Of a stretch of 64,000 nt of DNA, positions 53,874 to 63,250 are shown piece by piece (positions within the stretch are counted from its first letter, which is position 1; the number at the start of each line of letters is the position of its first letter). The notes below the pieces were generated by a model. That model did no database searches. It saw only the letters and a program-made list of their open reading frames with translations, and had not been told where the DNA came from. The position numbers and the translations under genes were made by a program. Source of the DNA: SpSt-333 sp040751955 (lineage in GTDB: Bacteria; Bacteroidota; Ignavibacteria; UBA10030; UBA8401); NCBI GenBank assembly GCA_040751955.1, contig JBFMFY010000003.1:1-64000 (forward strand), given 5' to 3'.

Positions 53874-54377
53874 TTAAAGATTATAGAACTTCAGATCTTT
53901 TCCGGTTCGCAGCTTTGTTATGTAGATAATTTGTCCAGTATGATACGAAAAATGTTCCGTAATATGAAGAATCGCCTCAAGACCCGTTACGGTATATTTT
54001 TGAATTGTGTACTGGTGCAGCAATTTTTCAACAGGAAAATCCTTCAGCACCTCATCAACATCTTTCACCGCAGAACGAAGATGTGCAATGAGTTCGCTTT
54101 TGGGAATGTGTTCGCGTTCGGAAAATTCCTTGTCGCGTGTCCGTTCAAATTCTTTTCCGCCAAGATGGTGATATACCCATTGACGGATGTTCCCTGCAAG
54201 ATGCAGCATCAGATTTCCGATGCTGTTGTTTGTTTCGTACGCCCGCCACCAGATATCGTCGTCGGAAAGATGTTTCAGGCAGTCTTCAATCTTCGGCAGG
54301 TACTCCTTCGCCAGTTTCGTGCGGCAGCATTCGATGAAGTAACGTTCTGTATTTTGAATGATTGGAGTTGTCGTCAT
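53874..54377 (-). CDS. DinB-superfamily protein
   Basis: A 167-residue four-helix-bundle protein. LMLHLAGNIRQW supplies the first metal-ligand His, and HITEHFSYHTGQIIY the other two (H-x3-H type), giving the DinB/YfiT-like metal triad. NSIGNLMLHL is a conserved DUF1572-like segment. Some family members are bacillithiol or mycothiol-dependent transferases, but this member cannot be assigned a substrate. It is cytoplasmic, with no signal peptide. Confidence 0.85.
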   Translation of the reverse strand: MTTTPIIQNTERYFIECCRTKLAKEYLPKIEDCLKHLSDDDIWWRAYETNNSIGNLMLHLAGNIRQWVYHHLGGKEFERTRDKEFSEREHIPKSELIAHLRSAVKDVDEVLKDFPVEKLLHQYTIQKYTVTGLEAILHITEHFSYHTGQIIYITKLRTGKDLKFYNL

Positions 54378-54408
54378 ATACTAATCTGTGTATCTGTGAT
54401 TTGAAATC

Positions 54409-56940
54409 TCATCTTTCAAACCAACTTGTCCTTCCTGTTGTCAGATTCGGCTGCACAACGGGAACAGAATATTTTTTCGGTGCCGCGGGAACCCAACTGG
54501 AGTCATTAAACGACGCAGTCATCCATCCGTTGGAAGCGGCATCAGATACTTTCCAAGAATCATTTGACATAATTGTTTGCAACGAACCGTCGGACGCAGC
54601 GATTTCACAATACACGTTGGTGCCGCCCGAACCGCTTTCCTGAAAATTCTGTGCTTCAACGGTAATGACATTCAACGAATCTTTCAGGAACGGTTTGATG
54701 TCGAAGATCTTTGCCCGCTGGTTTTCAACGATCAGGGAGAGAGAGCGACGCGCCATTACTTCACCGACGAATTTCCCGTTCACATATAATTTCGACCACG
54801 TATCGCCGAGCAGCTGCAGTTTTGCCGATGCGATATGAGGCTTGACAACGAATGATTTTCGGAAATATGCTTTCGGTACCTGAACCGAATCTTTCACTCC
54901 CGGATTTGCTTTCGGATGATAGATCCATTGACTCTTCAGCGAAGGATCGACGGCAAAATCTCCTTTGCTTACCAGGTCAATGAGTTCGTTCCAATACGCC
55001 GCCTGACGGTCGTACCGTTGCAGCAGCAGGGAAAGCCCGTTCGGTTTGTTTGTTAACAGCCACACCTTTTCGAATTCAGATCTCACATTTGTCAGTTCTT
55101 CAATGACTGATTTGCTCAGACCGGTCACCTCCGATGCAATCTCCGATTTTGTGCGGACGGAATCTTTCAGCAGCAGTTTAATGTTCTCTTGCGCCTCGAT
55201 CTTTTGTGCAAACCAGAGATTGAACCTGGCAACGAATTCCAAGTGTTGAATATGGTCCGCATTGACCGTCACCTCTTTTTTTGCCTCTTCCAGTACGTTC
55301 AATACGTACGGCATTGTCGAGTTGATGCTCTGCATTCGTTGAATGAGAGGCAGCCGCACCTCCCAGATCATGTTGTCGCGGTTCGGCAACATCGGATGGC
55401 GCCATACTTCGTACCAATGAAATTGATTGGCAGGACTGCTCAGTATTGAGTACACAGCACGCAGTTCATCCTGTTTCTTATCAAAGAAACCGTTGAAGAA
55501 TTTTTTATCAAACAGAGTATTTTCTGCGGTCAGAGGATTCCACGCGCATTCGGCTGTCCAGGCATAGCCGTAGCAGTTCATCTCTCGTAACGCTTCGCCC
55601 CCGAAGTCGTTCCAGCTTGAACACAAAATTCCCGATGAGCCGTTCTTGTATCCGTCTTGGTTGATATAATAGATATTGAGGAATGTGTTGATATAATTCG
55701 GAAAGGGACCGGTAAAATTCCACACGGCGGGTGAAACGACGTATGGGAAACCGGCATTCTTGAATATCTCCGGGCTTGTGTAATCGAACGATGCGCCGTA
55801 GTGCCAATCGACCATAACGACATCGTTCGGGATTTTTTTCAGAATCTCCGGATGTTCGAGAATGATATCGCCGTACATCATTACTTTCTTCCCGTGTTTT
55901 TTTACAATGTCGAATACCCGCTTGTAATGTTCGGCATGCACCGTTGCAAGATCGCTTTTTGCCAGCCTCTCCTTATTCACTCCCAAACCGACATCCCACG
56001 ATTCATCAGCCGCGATGTTGAAATATGGAGAACTGAAACATCCGGCAATCTCTCCGATCATCTCATCCAGCAGCGCGTACACTTTTTCGTCGGAGACATT
56101 CACCGTATGTGCGCCGGGAAATTCCCCGTACTTGGCATACTCAGGACGGATGAGAATGTTCTCCCAATGTCCGAGTGTTTCAAAGATCGGGATCATATCG
56201 ACGAAATATCTTTTGGCATACGCATCGAGTTCTTTCCATTCGGCAGCGGTTAATGCGCCGCGATCTTTGCCAAGCGACTGATGGTTTTTAAACAGGAAGA
56301 CATCTTCGATGTAGGGGGAGTACACATTTAATTTGTAGCGTGCACAAAAGCGAATGATCTTTTTGAAGTTCTCCACGGTCGAGATCTGCCCGCGGCTGAT
56401 GTCATCCGTGATGCCGCGGATCTTTTGCATCGGATAGTCGCTGATGCTCATTGCTGGTACTGTCAGACTCCTCCCATCCTTTTTTAGCGACTGCACCAAC
56501 GACATCACACCGTAGAACAATCCTTTATCACTTTCGGCAATGATGACGATCCCTTTTGAATCCACATCGAGGAAATATCCTTCCGTTTTCATTTCGGGCG
56601 TCAGCGTTCCCTTCCGCTCCTTCAGAAATTTTTTCCCGAGTTCAGTTGCAGGAGTACCGATAAAAATATAGTTTGATAAAAGTTTCCGGATCGATTTCTC
56701 GTCGGTCACTTTCACCTGTGTTGCTTTCAGGAGTGCAAGTTCGTCGTTTAGTTGCTGTGCAATGAATTGTTCTACACTATTGCCGGTACCAAGAATGACT
56801 TTTGTTGTCGATGTGATTTTGAATTGACCTGTCTTTGCGCTGACAGACCGCGGTTCAGGTATCATCGAGACATTCCCTTTTTCTTGCGGAAGAACAAACG
56901 TGAATATCCCGAAAAGACAGAGTGAAAGTAACGTTTTCAT
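54409..56940 (-). CDS. Exported GH20 beta-N-acetylhexosaminidase
   Basis: An 843-residue secreted glycosidase. A signal peptide (LLSLCLFGIFTFVLPQ) is followed by the GH20b N-terminal domain (SMIPEPRSVSAKTGQF) to about residue 150. The catalytic TIM barrel starts at IRGITDDISRGQ and contains AADESWDVGLG with the Asp-Glu pair of substrate-assisted catalysis. A C-terminal beta-sandwich (from KAYFRKSFVVKPH) resembles a galactose-binding domain. It removes terminal GlcNAc or GalNAc from glycans, and may feed on chitin, host or peptidoglycan fragments. With the NamZ-like enzyme elsewhere in the window it could serve peptidoglycan turnover. Confidence 0.92.
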   Translation of the reverse strand: MKTLLSLCLFGIFTFVLPQEKGNVSMIPEPRSVSAKTGQFKITSTTKVILGTGNSVEQFIAQQLNDELALLKATQVKVTDEKSIRKLLSNYIFIGTPATELGKKFLKERKGTLTPEMKTEGYFLDVDSKGIVIIAESDKGLFYGVMSLVQSLKKDGRSLTVPAMSISDYPMQKIRGITDDISRGQISTVENFKKIIRFCARYKLNVYSPYIEDVFLFKNHQSLGKDRGALTAAEWKELDAYAKRYFVDMIPIFETLGHWENILIRPEYAKYGEFPGAHTVNVSDEKVYALLDEMIGEIAGCFSSPYFNIAADESWDVGLGVNKERLAKSDLATVHAEHYKRVFDIVKKHGKKVMMYGDIILEHPEILKKIPNDVVMVDWHYGASFDYTSPEIFKNAGFPYVVSPAVWNFTGPFPNYINTFLNIYYINQDGYKNGSSGILCSSWNDFGGEALREMNCYGYAWTAECAWNPLTAENTLFDKKFFNGFFDKKQDELRAVYSILSSPANQFHWYEVWRHPMLPNRDNMIWEVRLPLIQRMQSINSTMPYVLNVLEEAKKEVTVNADHIQHLEFVARFNLWFAQKIEAQENIKLLLKDSVRTKSEIASEVTGLSKSVIEELTNVRSEFEKVWLLTNKPNGLSLLLQRYDRQAAYWNELIDLVSKGDFAVDPSLKSQWIYHPKANPGVKDSVQVPKAYFRKSFVVKPHIASAKLQLLGDTWSKLYVNGKFVGEVMARRSLSLIVENQRAKIFDIKPFLKDSLNVITVEAQNFQESGSGGTNVYCEIAASDGSLQTIMSNDSWKVSDAASNGWMTASFNDSSWVPAAPKKYSVPVVQPNLTTGRTSWFER

Positions 56941-57046
56941 ATAAGCGCAGTTGATTGTAGGGGAAAATGTTTGCGAGGTGGAATATTGCGATAATTCGCC
57001 TTTATCTCAAGAGTTAGCCACGTGTAAATGTGGAATATAGCTTATC

Positions 57047-57141
57047 CCTCATGCTGACGGATGTCAGCATCTTTCCTGATAAAAGGTGCCGAAATGCCGC
57101 TGTGCGGCATCCCGTACAGCGGGACAAGTTCGGCATGACGT
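57047..57141. repeat. Large extragenic palindromic element
   Basis: This element in the gap before the GH20 gene begins CTCATGCTGACGGATGTCAGC and ends AAGTTCGGCATGACG, the ends pairing with G-T wobble. Inside are TGCTGAC-GGAT-GTCAGCA and ATGCCGC-TGT-GCGGCAT, both perfect 7-bp hairpins, and a CCCG...CGGG piece. It is a compound intergenic repeat; no gene function is expected. Confidence 0.7.
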
Positions 57142-57169
57142 TATCTTTAACAAGGAATAAGTTTAGGGC

Positions 57170-57994
57170 TTACATATCAAAATATATTCCCAATGTGCTC
57201 AATGCGCGGTGCTGCGGAAAGAACTGTCCTCGCTCGTCAAGTCCGTGACGGTATTGAAATGCGATGCGAAGATTTCGCGCACTAGGCGCGGTGAATTTTG
57301 CTCCGAGTTGATGCGTCACCGTCGCAGCAAATCCCGCTTCCTGCTTTATTTTTCCGTCGAACGCATAGAACAGGGAAAGAAAATCAAGTACTTTCATTAG
57401 TACTGCTTCTCCCCCTGCCTGAAAATTCCACGGCTTTGCGATCCGTTGTTTGATCGTTACGATATATCCGTAATTCGCTCCCGCATACAATAACAAATTC
57501 CCGTCATTCGAATAAACACCGAACAGTTTTACATAATCCCGTGCATAGTGAAATGCAGACGACAATTGCAGCCGCTCATACCAATTGTCACTCAAATGAT
57601 GACTCGTATGTCCGCCTGCAAATCGAACAAAAAAATTTTGAGCGATCGGAAAATCGAGTATCAGATAATCAATGTAGTATTCATCTGAAACGATGTGTGC
57701 CTGTCCCATTGGGCGTACTTCAAAATGAACCGACGCGCCGGCTCCCGCTTGTGTGGTGATTCCGAACAGCGAAATCTCGGCAAACGGAAAAACGGTCCCC
57801 ATCGACACTTTCATCGTTTGTGTGAATTCGACCGTTTCGATCTTCATTCGGTGTGCATCGCCGTCGGATGGGAAAGTCGGAACGAACTGTGTATCGGGAA
57901 AAAGATGAACGTGATTGAAAAACTTGATCTGCGCCGTGCAGACGGAGAAAAGTGTGAAGAAAAGCAGTTCGGCGACGGATGAACTATGTTTCAC
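57170..57994 (-). CDS. Exported outer-membrane barrel, DUF1207-like
   Basis: A 274-residue protein that starts at GTG (ending at 57994), with a signal-like N-terminus (AELLFFTLFSVCTAQ). The remainder is strands with aromatic belts. FAGGHTSHHLSDNWYE resembles the His-rich motif of DUF1207 outer-membrane proteins, and the C-terminus is LSTLGIYFDM. It is probably a small barrel of about 12 strands, function unknown. It overlaps trmO by 11 bases and faces the repeat element downstream. Confidence 0.7.
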   Translation of the reverse strand: MKHSSSVAELLFFTLFSVCTAQIKFFNHVHLFPDTQFVPTFPSDGDAHRMKIETVEFTQTMKVSMGTVFPFAEISLFGITTQAGAGASVHFEVRPMGQAHIVSDEYYIDYLILDFPIAQNFFVRFAGGHTSHHLSDNWYERLQLSSAFHYARDYVKLFGVYSNDGNLLLYAGANYGYIVTIKQRIAKPWNFQAGGEAVLMKVLDFLSLFYAFDGKIKQEAGFAATVTHQLGAKFTAPSARNLRIAFQYRHGLDERGQFFPQHRALSTLGIYFDM

Positions 57995-58775
57995 TGTTCA
58001 TCCACCGATGATGAAAGTGAAGGTGTACATCGCGGTCATGTATATTTTTTTCCGATGAGAGCGCTTCGATAGGATATCCGCTCAGGATCCGTTCGATAAC
58101 AACCGTAGAATCTTTGACCGTAAAAATTATCCGCCACGATTTTCGGGCAATGATGAATTTCCCATCCTTATATTCTTCGATCCTTCTGTACGGATGAGGG
58201 AACGGATCGAACGAGAGGATACGTAGTACTTGATCGATGAACTCTGCATCGTACTCCCTCCTGAACCAATTCAGTTGCTGCTGCGCCAATGGACTCAACT
58301 CAACGCCGAATTGAATCCCCTCCTTCTCTACTTCTTCGATCCAGCCGTACTTTGCATCGGGAATTGCCTCAATATCGGGCAGGTACGGTTTGATGTCCAA
58401 GATCGGCGTTCCATCCAGCATGTCGGGGTTTTCAATTCGGATAAATCTCCCGTTCACATCGATCAATTTACAGACCGACATCCCGACAGGATTGGGACGA
58501 TGCGGCGAGCGAGTGGCAAAAACTCCCCGTTTCGTTCTGCCGCGTGGAGGAAGTACTTTCGGCTTCCAATCGGCGTTCTCATTGAACCAAAAAAGAATCC
58601 AGATGTATTCGAACCCTTTCAAATCATCCGTCGCTTGTTCGAAATTTTTATTGGCTAAGAGTTCGATTGTCCCGATCACCGTTTCGTCATCGCCTCCCGG
58701 CTGACGCGGCGCTTCGTATTTATCCTTATACGGAGTGTGGATGGTACCGATGGGATGAAACAGAAGATTTTTCAC
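57984..58775 (-). CDS. trmO: tRNA (N6-threonylcarbamoyl-A37)-methyltransferase TrmO
   Basis: A 263-residue SAM-dependent enzyme of the TsaA/YaeB (UPF0066) family that N6-methylates t6A37 in threonine tRNAs. HPIGTIHTPYKDKYEAPRQ is the diagnostic N-terminus, TRSPHRPNPVGMSV the SAM-binding loop, and DGTPILDIKPYLP the conserved strand. The longer C-terminal domain (from FFRREYDAEF-like helices to the end) is the usual TrmO extension. It is coupled to the barrel gene downstream by an 11-base overlap. Confidence 0.93.
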   Translation of the reverse strand: MKNLLFHPIGTIHTPYKDKYEAPRQPGGDDETVIGTIELLANKNFEQATDDLKGFEYIWILFWFNENADWKPKVLPPRGRTKRGVFATRSPHRPNPVGMSVCKLIDVNGRFIRIENPDMLDGTPILDIKPYLPDIEAIPDAKYGWIEEVEKEGIQFGVELSPLAQQQLNWFRREYDAEFIDQVLRILSFDPFPHPYRRIEEYKDGKFIIARKSWRIIFTVKDSTVVIERILSGYPIEALSSEKNIHDRDVHLHFHHRWMNSET

Positions 58776-58783
58776 CTAATACT

Positions 58784-59500
58784 TTATGGTTTTTTCCTAC
58801 TTTGATTGCCAAATTTTATCCCACGTTTTAATATGTCAAATTTCAAAGTGGGAGGAGTGTTTTTTGCCAAATAATTTTTATATGGTTCACTTAAATATTC
58901 ATGTATTTTAAGAGCATCTTCATAAGATTTTTTATACTTACCAATGATCATCCATGAAATATGCACAGTATCCCATTGAGTTTCTGATGCATTAACGATG
59001 TTATTAAATGTTGGATGATTTAGTGAGTGTCTCCGATTTTCAATTTCTCCAAATGCATTACATAGATCAATTGGTAATTTTGATATTCCTAAAGCATTCG
59101 GTATAAGTTCTTTTAATTTTTGATCAAGTCTTTTCCCGTCCCAAGAATTATTTTTATCTAGCTGTTGGGAACATTCCAATGCAAAATACTCAAGAGCAAG
59201 ATATGAAAAAATAACGACTAACTGAGAATGGTGAAAAAAGTGAAAAATGGTTTTCTCATCTATTGCGCGACAATTTAAATAGCCTACCGGGATGCTTCTA
59301 ATTTGGAGTAAATATTTGTCTGCTTCTTCAAGATGAACTTTGCTTAATTCAAAATAAAAGGAAGTGTGGTCAAGAACTTCAAATAGTATTGCACCATATT
59401 TAGGATCAATTGCAGACTGAACCCAAGCAACTTTTGATTCGGCTTCGTGAGATTTTTTGAATTCTTGATCACTAATTTGAATCTGCTTTTTACCAGCCAT
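58784..59500 (-). CDS. AT-rich accessory protein, possibly HEPN-type
   Basis: A 238-residue cytoplasmic, mostly helical protein with no confident family. Base composition is plainly more AT-rich than trmO and the barrel gene on either side. The helix ending FGEIENRRHSLNHPTF carries R157-H-S-L-N-H162, which fits the R-phi-xxx-H catalytic motif of HEPN RNases found in toxin, abortive-infection and CRISPR-associated proteins. An FHFFHHSQLVVIFSYLAL helix could be the first HEPN helix. It has no partner gene of its own in the window. The call rests on one motif and composition. Confidence 0.6.
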   Translation of the reverse strand: MAGKKQIQISDQEFKKSHEAESKVAWVQSAIDPKYGAILFEVLDHTSFYFELSKVHLEEADKYLLQIRSIPVGYLNCRAIDEKTIFHFFHHSQLVVIFSYLALEYFALECSQQLDKNNSWDGKRLDQKLKELIPNALGISKLPIDLCNAFGEIENRRHSLNHPTFNNIVNASETQWDTVHISWMIIGKYKKSYEDALKIHEYLSEPYKNYLAKNTPPTLKFDILKRGIKFGNQSRKKP

Positions 59501-59514
59501 AGTGTTTATTTATT

Positions 59515-60780
59515 CTAAAATTTATACCTATATCCTGCCGAGAGGGAATAGACCGTCACATATTCTCCCGGATTGAATGTCAATTCTTGTTTTGTAAGAT
59601 CGAATGTCATTGTCAACAGAGAATAGATCCCCAGCGGCTTTTGCCAGCCGATGCCGAACGATTGCGCTTTCAAATAATACACATTGCCGTTTGCCGGATC
59701 GTAGTTCCGTTCGTCGGGAGAGAATCCGGCTCCGATCTTCCCCGAGAAATATTCTTCCGCACTCCCTGCATAGTACCATCGGACGGCAACATTTAGCGAG
59801 CGTGAAAAACTGACGTTGCTCGGCGTGATATACGGACGGAGCGAGAACCAGAAATCTTTGTAGTAATATCCGAGCGAGCCGGTGTAGATCGTCACATCGC
59901 TGCCGGTACCGAAGTTGAGGTACCGCCCGCCGAACGAACCTTCAAAACTTGACGGTAGTTTGAAGAATGCTTCGAGTCCTGCACGATGTGCGGGAAACAA
60001 TGACGATGATGAACCTGCAAATCCGTAATTGAGGTATGCATAGAGACCGCTCATGATACGAGGGTATGCGTCAAACTCTCCCTGCACGCCGCTCTTTCCT
60101 GCACGGTACCGATAGTTCATTCTGCCGATGATGCTGCCAAAGTATGTGGAGCGATTGTACTGAATGTATGTGAGATGTGTCGGATCGAATATTTTTGAAT
60201 ACGAATCGTACGTTTCGTTTGCACTGATTCCCTGCATGATGAATGTCGATTTGATCGACTCCCGTATCCGTTGTATTTCAGGGTTTGACGGATTAATCTC
60301 CTCAAGAATCGAGAGTGTGATCAATGCTTCATCTTCTCGATTGAGGTCACGAAGGATTCGCGCCTTCTTCAACAGAAATTCTTCATCATTGGGATATGTG
60401 CGAAGTGCCCGGAGGCAGAATGTGAATGCCTCCTCCGGCTTCTCATCCCACATTTCCACATCGATTGCAACTGAGAGCGCTTCATTATTTTTCGGATCTT
60501 GCCGGAGAACATTCTGAATTTCATTTCTTGCCTCATTTCTCATGCCGTCCCACGCATACGTTCTGGCAAGAAAAATCCTGACATCGGCGTACGAGGGACT
60601 TTTTTTCAATGCCGCATGGAGAAGGATTCTCGCAGAATCGCGCTCTCCGTTAAACGCTTTCTCCCTTGCCAGCGTAAACAATTCGTCGGAACCTAACGAT
60701 TCGTCCATTTGTGCGAATGAATAGGATGCTGCGATGAGCACGGCGAGGAAAAAAGATATCAGGTTTCTCATATTTCCCAT
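59515..60780 (-). CDS. TPR - YaiO-family outer-membrane beta-barrel
   Basis: I start at the ATG ending at 60780 (MGNMRNLISFFLAVLIAASYSFAQ); a later ATG at 60771 and a longer frame are possible. The 421-residue product has a signal peptide, then four or so TPR repeats (residues ~25-190, including RIFLARTYAWDGMRNEARNE). A C-terminal barrel of about 16 strands (from QGISANETYDSYSK) ends LSAGYRYKF. This is the YaiO layout: periplasmic TPR plus outer-membrane channel, as in synthase-dependent glycan secretion. It starts four bases after the stop of the sulfatase gene and shares homologous TPRs with it. Confidence 0.87.
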   Translation of the reverse strand: MGNMRNLISFFLAVLIAASYSFAQMDESLGSDELFTLAREKAFNGERDSARILLHAALKKSPSYADVRIFLARTYAWDGMRNEARNEIQNVLRQDPKNNEALSVAIDVEMWDEKPEEAFTFCLRALRTYPNDEEFLLKKARILRDLNREDEALITLSILEEINPSNPEIQRIRESIKSTFIMQGISANETYDSYSKIFDPTHLTYIQYNRSTYFGSIIGRMNYRYRAGKSGVQGEFDAYPRIMSGLYAYLNYGFAGSSSSLFPAHRAGLEAFFKLPSSFEGSFGGRYLNFGTGSDVTIYTGSLGYYYKDFWFSLRPYITPSNVSFSRSLNVAVRWYYAGSAEEYFSGKIGAGFSPDERNYDPANGNVYYLKAQSFGIGWQKPLGIYSLLTMTFDLTKQELTFNPGEYVTVYSLSAGYRYKF

Positions 60781-60784
60781 AGAT

Positions 60785-63244
60785 TTACTGTGCCGGTTCA
60801 CGAAGAGCCTTGTATAATTCTTCCGCTTCTTCAAATGACGGATCGGCTGCAAGGATAGCATTGACTTCATCCAGCGCTTCCGCTCTCTTTTCCATTGAAC
60901 GGAGTATCTTCGCTTTCAACAAACGCGCATCAAGGTTCTCCGGTTGAATGTCCAACGCTTTGTTGACAGAAGCAAGCCCCTTTTCAGGTTCGGAAGACCA
61001 GAATTCCACTTGCGCAATTCCGACAAATGCGTCGGGATATTGCGGCGATCTGCGAATGACTTCCAAAAAGATTTCCTTTGCCCTGTCGTATTGATGGTCC
61101 CACGCATACGTTCTGCCGAGCAGTGTCCGCACATCGTGATAATTCGGACTGCGGGAGAGAAGCGATACGCAAATTGCCCGAGCTTCCACAAATTGCCCGT
61201 TGAATGCCAGCGTTCTCGCTCGATTGAACTGCTGGTCGGTATTCAATTCCTTCAGGTTCAGCGACGCGTAGATTGAATCGTAATTCAACGGCTCCCATCT
61301 GACTCTTCTTTTTCCCGCCATCGGATACAGTTTGTTATTTTCGCAGACGTACCGGTTGATCTGTTTGAACCGATCAAGTTTCATTGTGAGAACGTTCCGT
61401 ACTGAATCATTAACAACAGGTTCCAGTGAAAGACCATGTGCAATGGTGTACAGTCTCCCATCCGCAAGAAAATATTCCTTATCAACAAAATCAATCAGTT
61501 CATTTTTATTCCGCATCAATGCGCGGGAGTGAATATTGCGAAACTCACGAGCAGTGTCGAGTCCCGCGCCGATCCAATGGACATCCTTCGGGAATGTGAG
61601 GGAATAATTTTTCTCAAGAAACGCGATCAACGACGGCACAACATCGGAATGAAACGACACGGACAAGAATTCCTCCGGCTGCCGTACGAGCGGCGAGACA
61701 ATCAACAACGGAACGCGGAATCGATCGAGTGTTGTACTTTGCGGTATCGGGATTAACCGGTGATCGCCGGTAATGATAAACATCGTGTTCGCATACTCGG
61801 AACGCCGCTTGTATGTTTCAAAAAAGAACCGGAGAGCATCATCCGCATACAGTAAACTGGAAAAGATCGCACTGTTGTTCCGTATCCGTTCCATCGTCTC
61901 TTCCGGAGCGCGTAATGCTGAAAGGCGCTCATAGAACAGATCCAGATAGTGCTCTTTTCCCGGAGGTATAAACGGTTCGTGTGTCGATAGCGTGAGGTAG
62001 AGATCCAGTCGCGGGTATTTTTGTTCTTCGTCCGCTACTTCAAACGATCGGCGAAACAGATCGCGGTCGGCGTATCCCCATGAGAATCCGTTTTCAGATT
62101 CCTCTGACTTTGCGTATGCAGCAGTGAACTGCTGCTGATCAACGAGCCGGTCAAGATGCTGGTATTCAAGAAAGAGATCCTGCAGATCAAAATTGGCATT
62201 CCCGCTGTAGAAAAATGAAGTATGGTATCCATTCTCCTTCAACAGTGAAACCAATGTGAGATGGTCCGGCATGTCCGGACCCATTTCCATGAATCCTTTT
62301 TCACCGTACGGCAGCGATCCGAGCAGCGACGGCAGCACCCCGAACGTTCTTCCCGTTGTACTTAAAAAATTTTTCCAATATAATCCGTGCCGCGCAAGCG
62401 AATCAAAATAGGGAGTAAACCCGCCGTACATCCCGCCTGAGACAAAATCGGATCCCAGTCCTTCCACAATGACAAAGACAATATTCGGCATCTTTTCCGA
62501 GCGGAAAAAAAAGGGACCGAGCACATCGGACGTGTCTGCCGCATGAAGGAAGGGATACTCGCGTGCCGAATATTCCGACCCGCCGAAGACTTTTTGTAAG
62601 AAATATCCTGTGCTCCGTTCAAGAAAATATCGGGACTTGTTGAGCGCCAGATTGTAATCAGAAACACTGCCGAAGCCGGAAAGATCGGGCTCTGCAACAA
62701 AGAATGCAGGAATCGAGAGCAGCGATGCAGCGTAATAGAGACTCAGTACAAATCTTGGCGTCGGAACGCTCCGGGCGATATACGGAATTGCAGCAAGGAA
62801 CAGAACAACGAACAATCCGGCAGCAACAGCGCCTGCATCAATGCCGCCGGACGCAGCGATCGTCTCTGATATATCATTCCATGAATATCCGTACACGTCG
62901 CTGCTGAGCGGGACTAATGTAACCGAAAAATATTTACTGAGCAGAAATGCAAGCAGTATCTGGAATGCGATATATCCAATGTGAAGACGTTGCGCCGCCG
63001 CTGCACTGTACTTTTCAATGAGAAAATAAATCGGCGTGAAAAGAGCGAAAGAAAAAAAGATGAACACAACGTCATACAGAAGAATCTCTGCAAGATGCCG
63101 TATTGATACTGTGATGTCGGGATGTTGGAATGTAACGAAGAAAATCTCGACAATCCGCAGCAGCAAAAGAGCGCAAGCCGCTGTAATAGTAACCGGAACA
63201 AATGGGCGGGAACGGTATAACAAATAAGTGATCAGTCGGCTCAT
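60785..63244 (-). CDS. LtaS-like membrane sulfatase-fold transferase with TPR tail
   Basis: An 819-residue protein. Residues 1-200 hold about five membrane spans. Residues ~250-560 are an alkaline-phosphatase-superfamily domain outside the membrane. There, FVIVEGLGSDF gives the first metal-ligand acid, FLSTTGRTFGVLPSLLGSL the catalytic threonine region and MFIITGDHRLIPI the C-terminal metal Asp-His. This is the arrangement of lipoteichoic-acid synthase and of phosphoethanolamine or phosphoglycerol transferases. Residues ~670-819 are TPRs (TLLGRTYAWDHQYDRAKE). It is coupled to a GT2 gene upstream (6-base gap) and to the YaiO gene downstream. It probably decorates or polymerises a surface glycan in the periplasm. 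Confidence 0.88.
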   Translation of the reverse strand: MSRLITYLLYRSRPFVPVTITAACALLLLRIVEIFFVTFQHPDITVSIRHLAEILLYDVVFIFFSFALFTPIYFLIEKYSAAAAQRLHIGYIAFQILLAFLLSKYFSVTLVPLSSDVYGYSWNDISETIAASGGIDAGAVAAGLFVVLFLAAIPYIARSVPTPRFVLSLYYAASLLSIPAFFVAEPDLSGFGSVSDYNLALNKSRYFLERSTGYFLQKVFGGSEYSAREYPFLHAADTSDVLGPFFFRSEKMPNIVFVIVEGLGSDFVSGGMYGGFTPYFDSLARHGLYWKNFLSTTGRTFGVLPSLLGSLPYGEKGFMEMGPDMPDHLTLVSLLKENGYHTSFFYSGNANFDLQDLFLEYQHLDRLVDQQQFTAAYAKSEESENGFSWGYADRDLFRRSFEVADEEQKYPRLDLYLTLSTHEPFIPPGKEHYLDLFYERLSALRAPEETMERIRNNSAIFSSLLYADDALRFFFETYKRRSEYANTMFIITGDHRLIPIPQSTTLDRFRVPLLIVSPLVRQPEEFLSVSFHSDVVPSLIAFLEKNYSLTFPKDVHWIGAGLDTAREFRNIHSRALMRNKNELIDFVDKEYFLADGRLYTIAHGLSLEPVVNDSVRNVLTMKLDRFKQINRYVCENNKLYPMAGKRRVRWEPLNYDSIYASLNLKELNTDQQFNRARTLAFNGQFVEARAICVSLLSRSPNYHDVRTLLGRTYAWDHQYDRAKEIFLEVIRRSPQYPDAFVGIAQVEFWSSEPEKGLASVNKALDIQPENLDARLLKAKILRSMEKRAEALDEVNAILAADPSFEEAEELYKALREPAQ

Positions 63245-63250
63245 ATCGGT

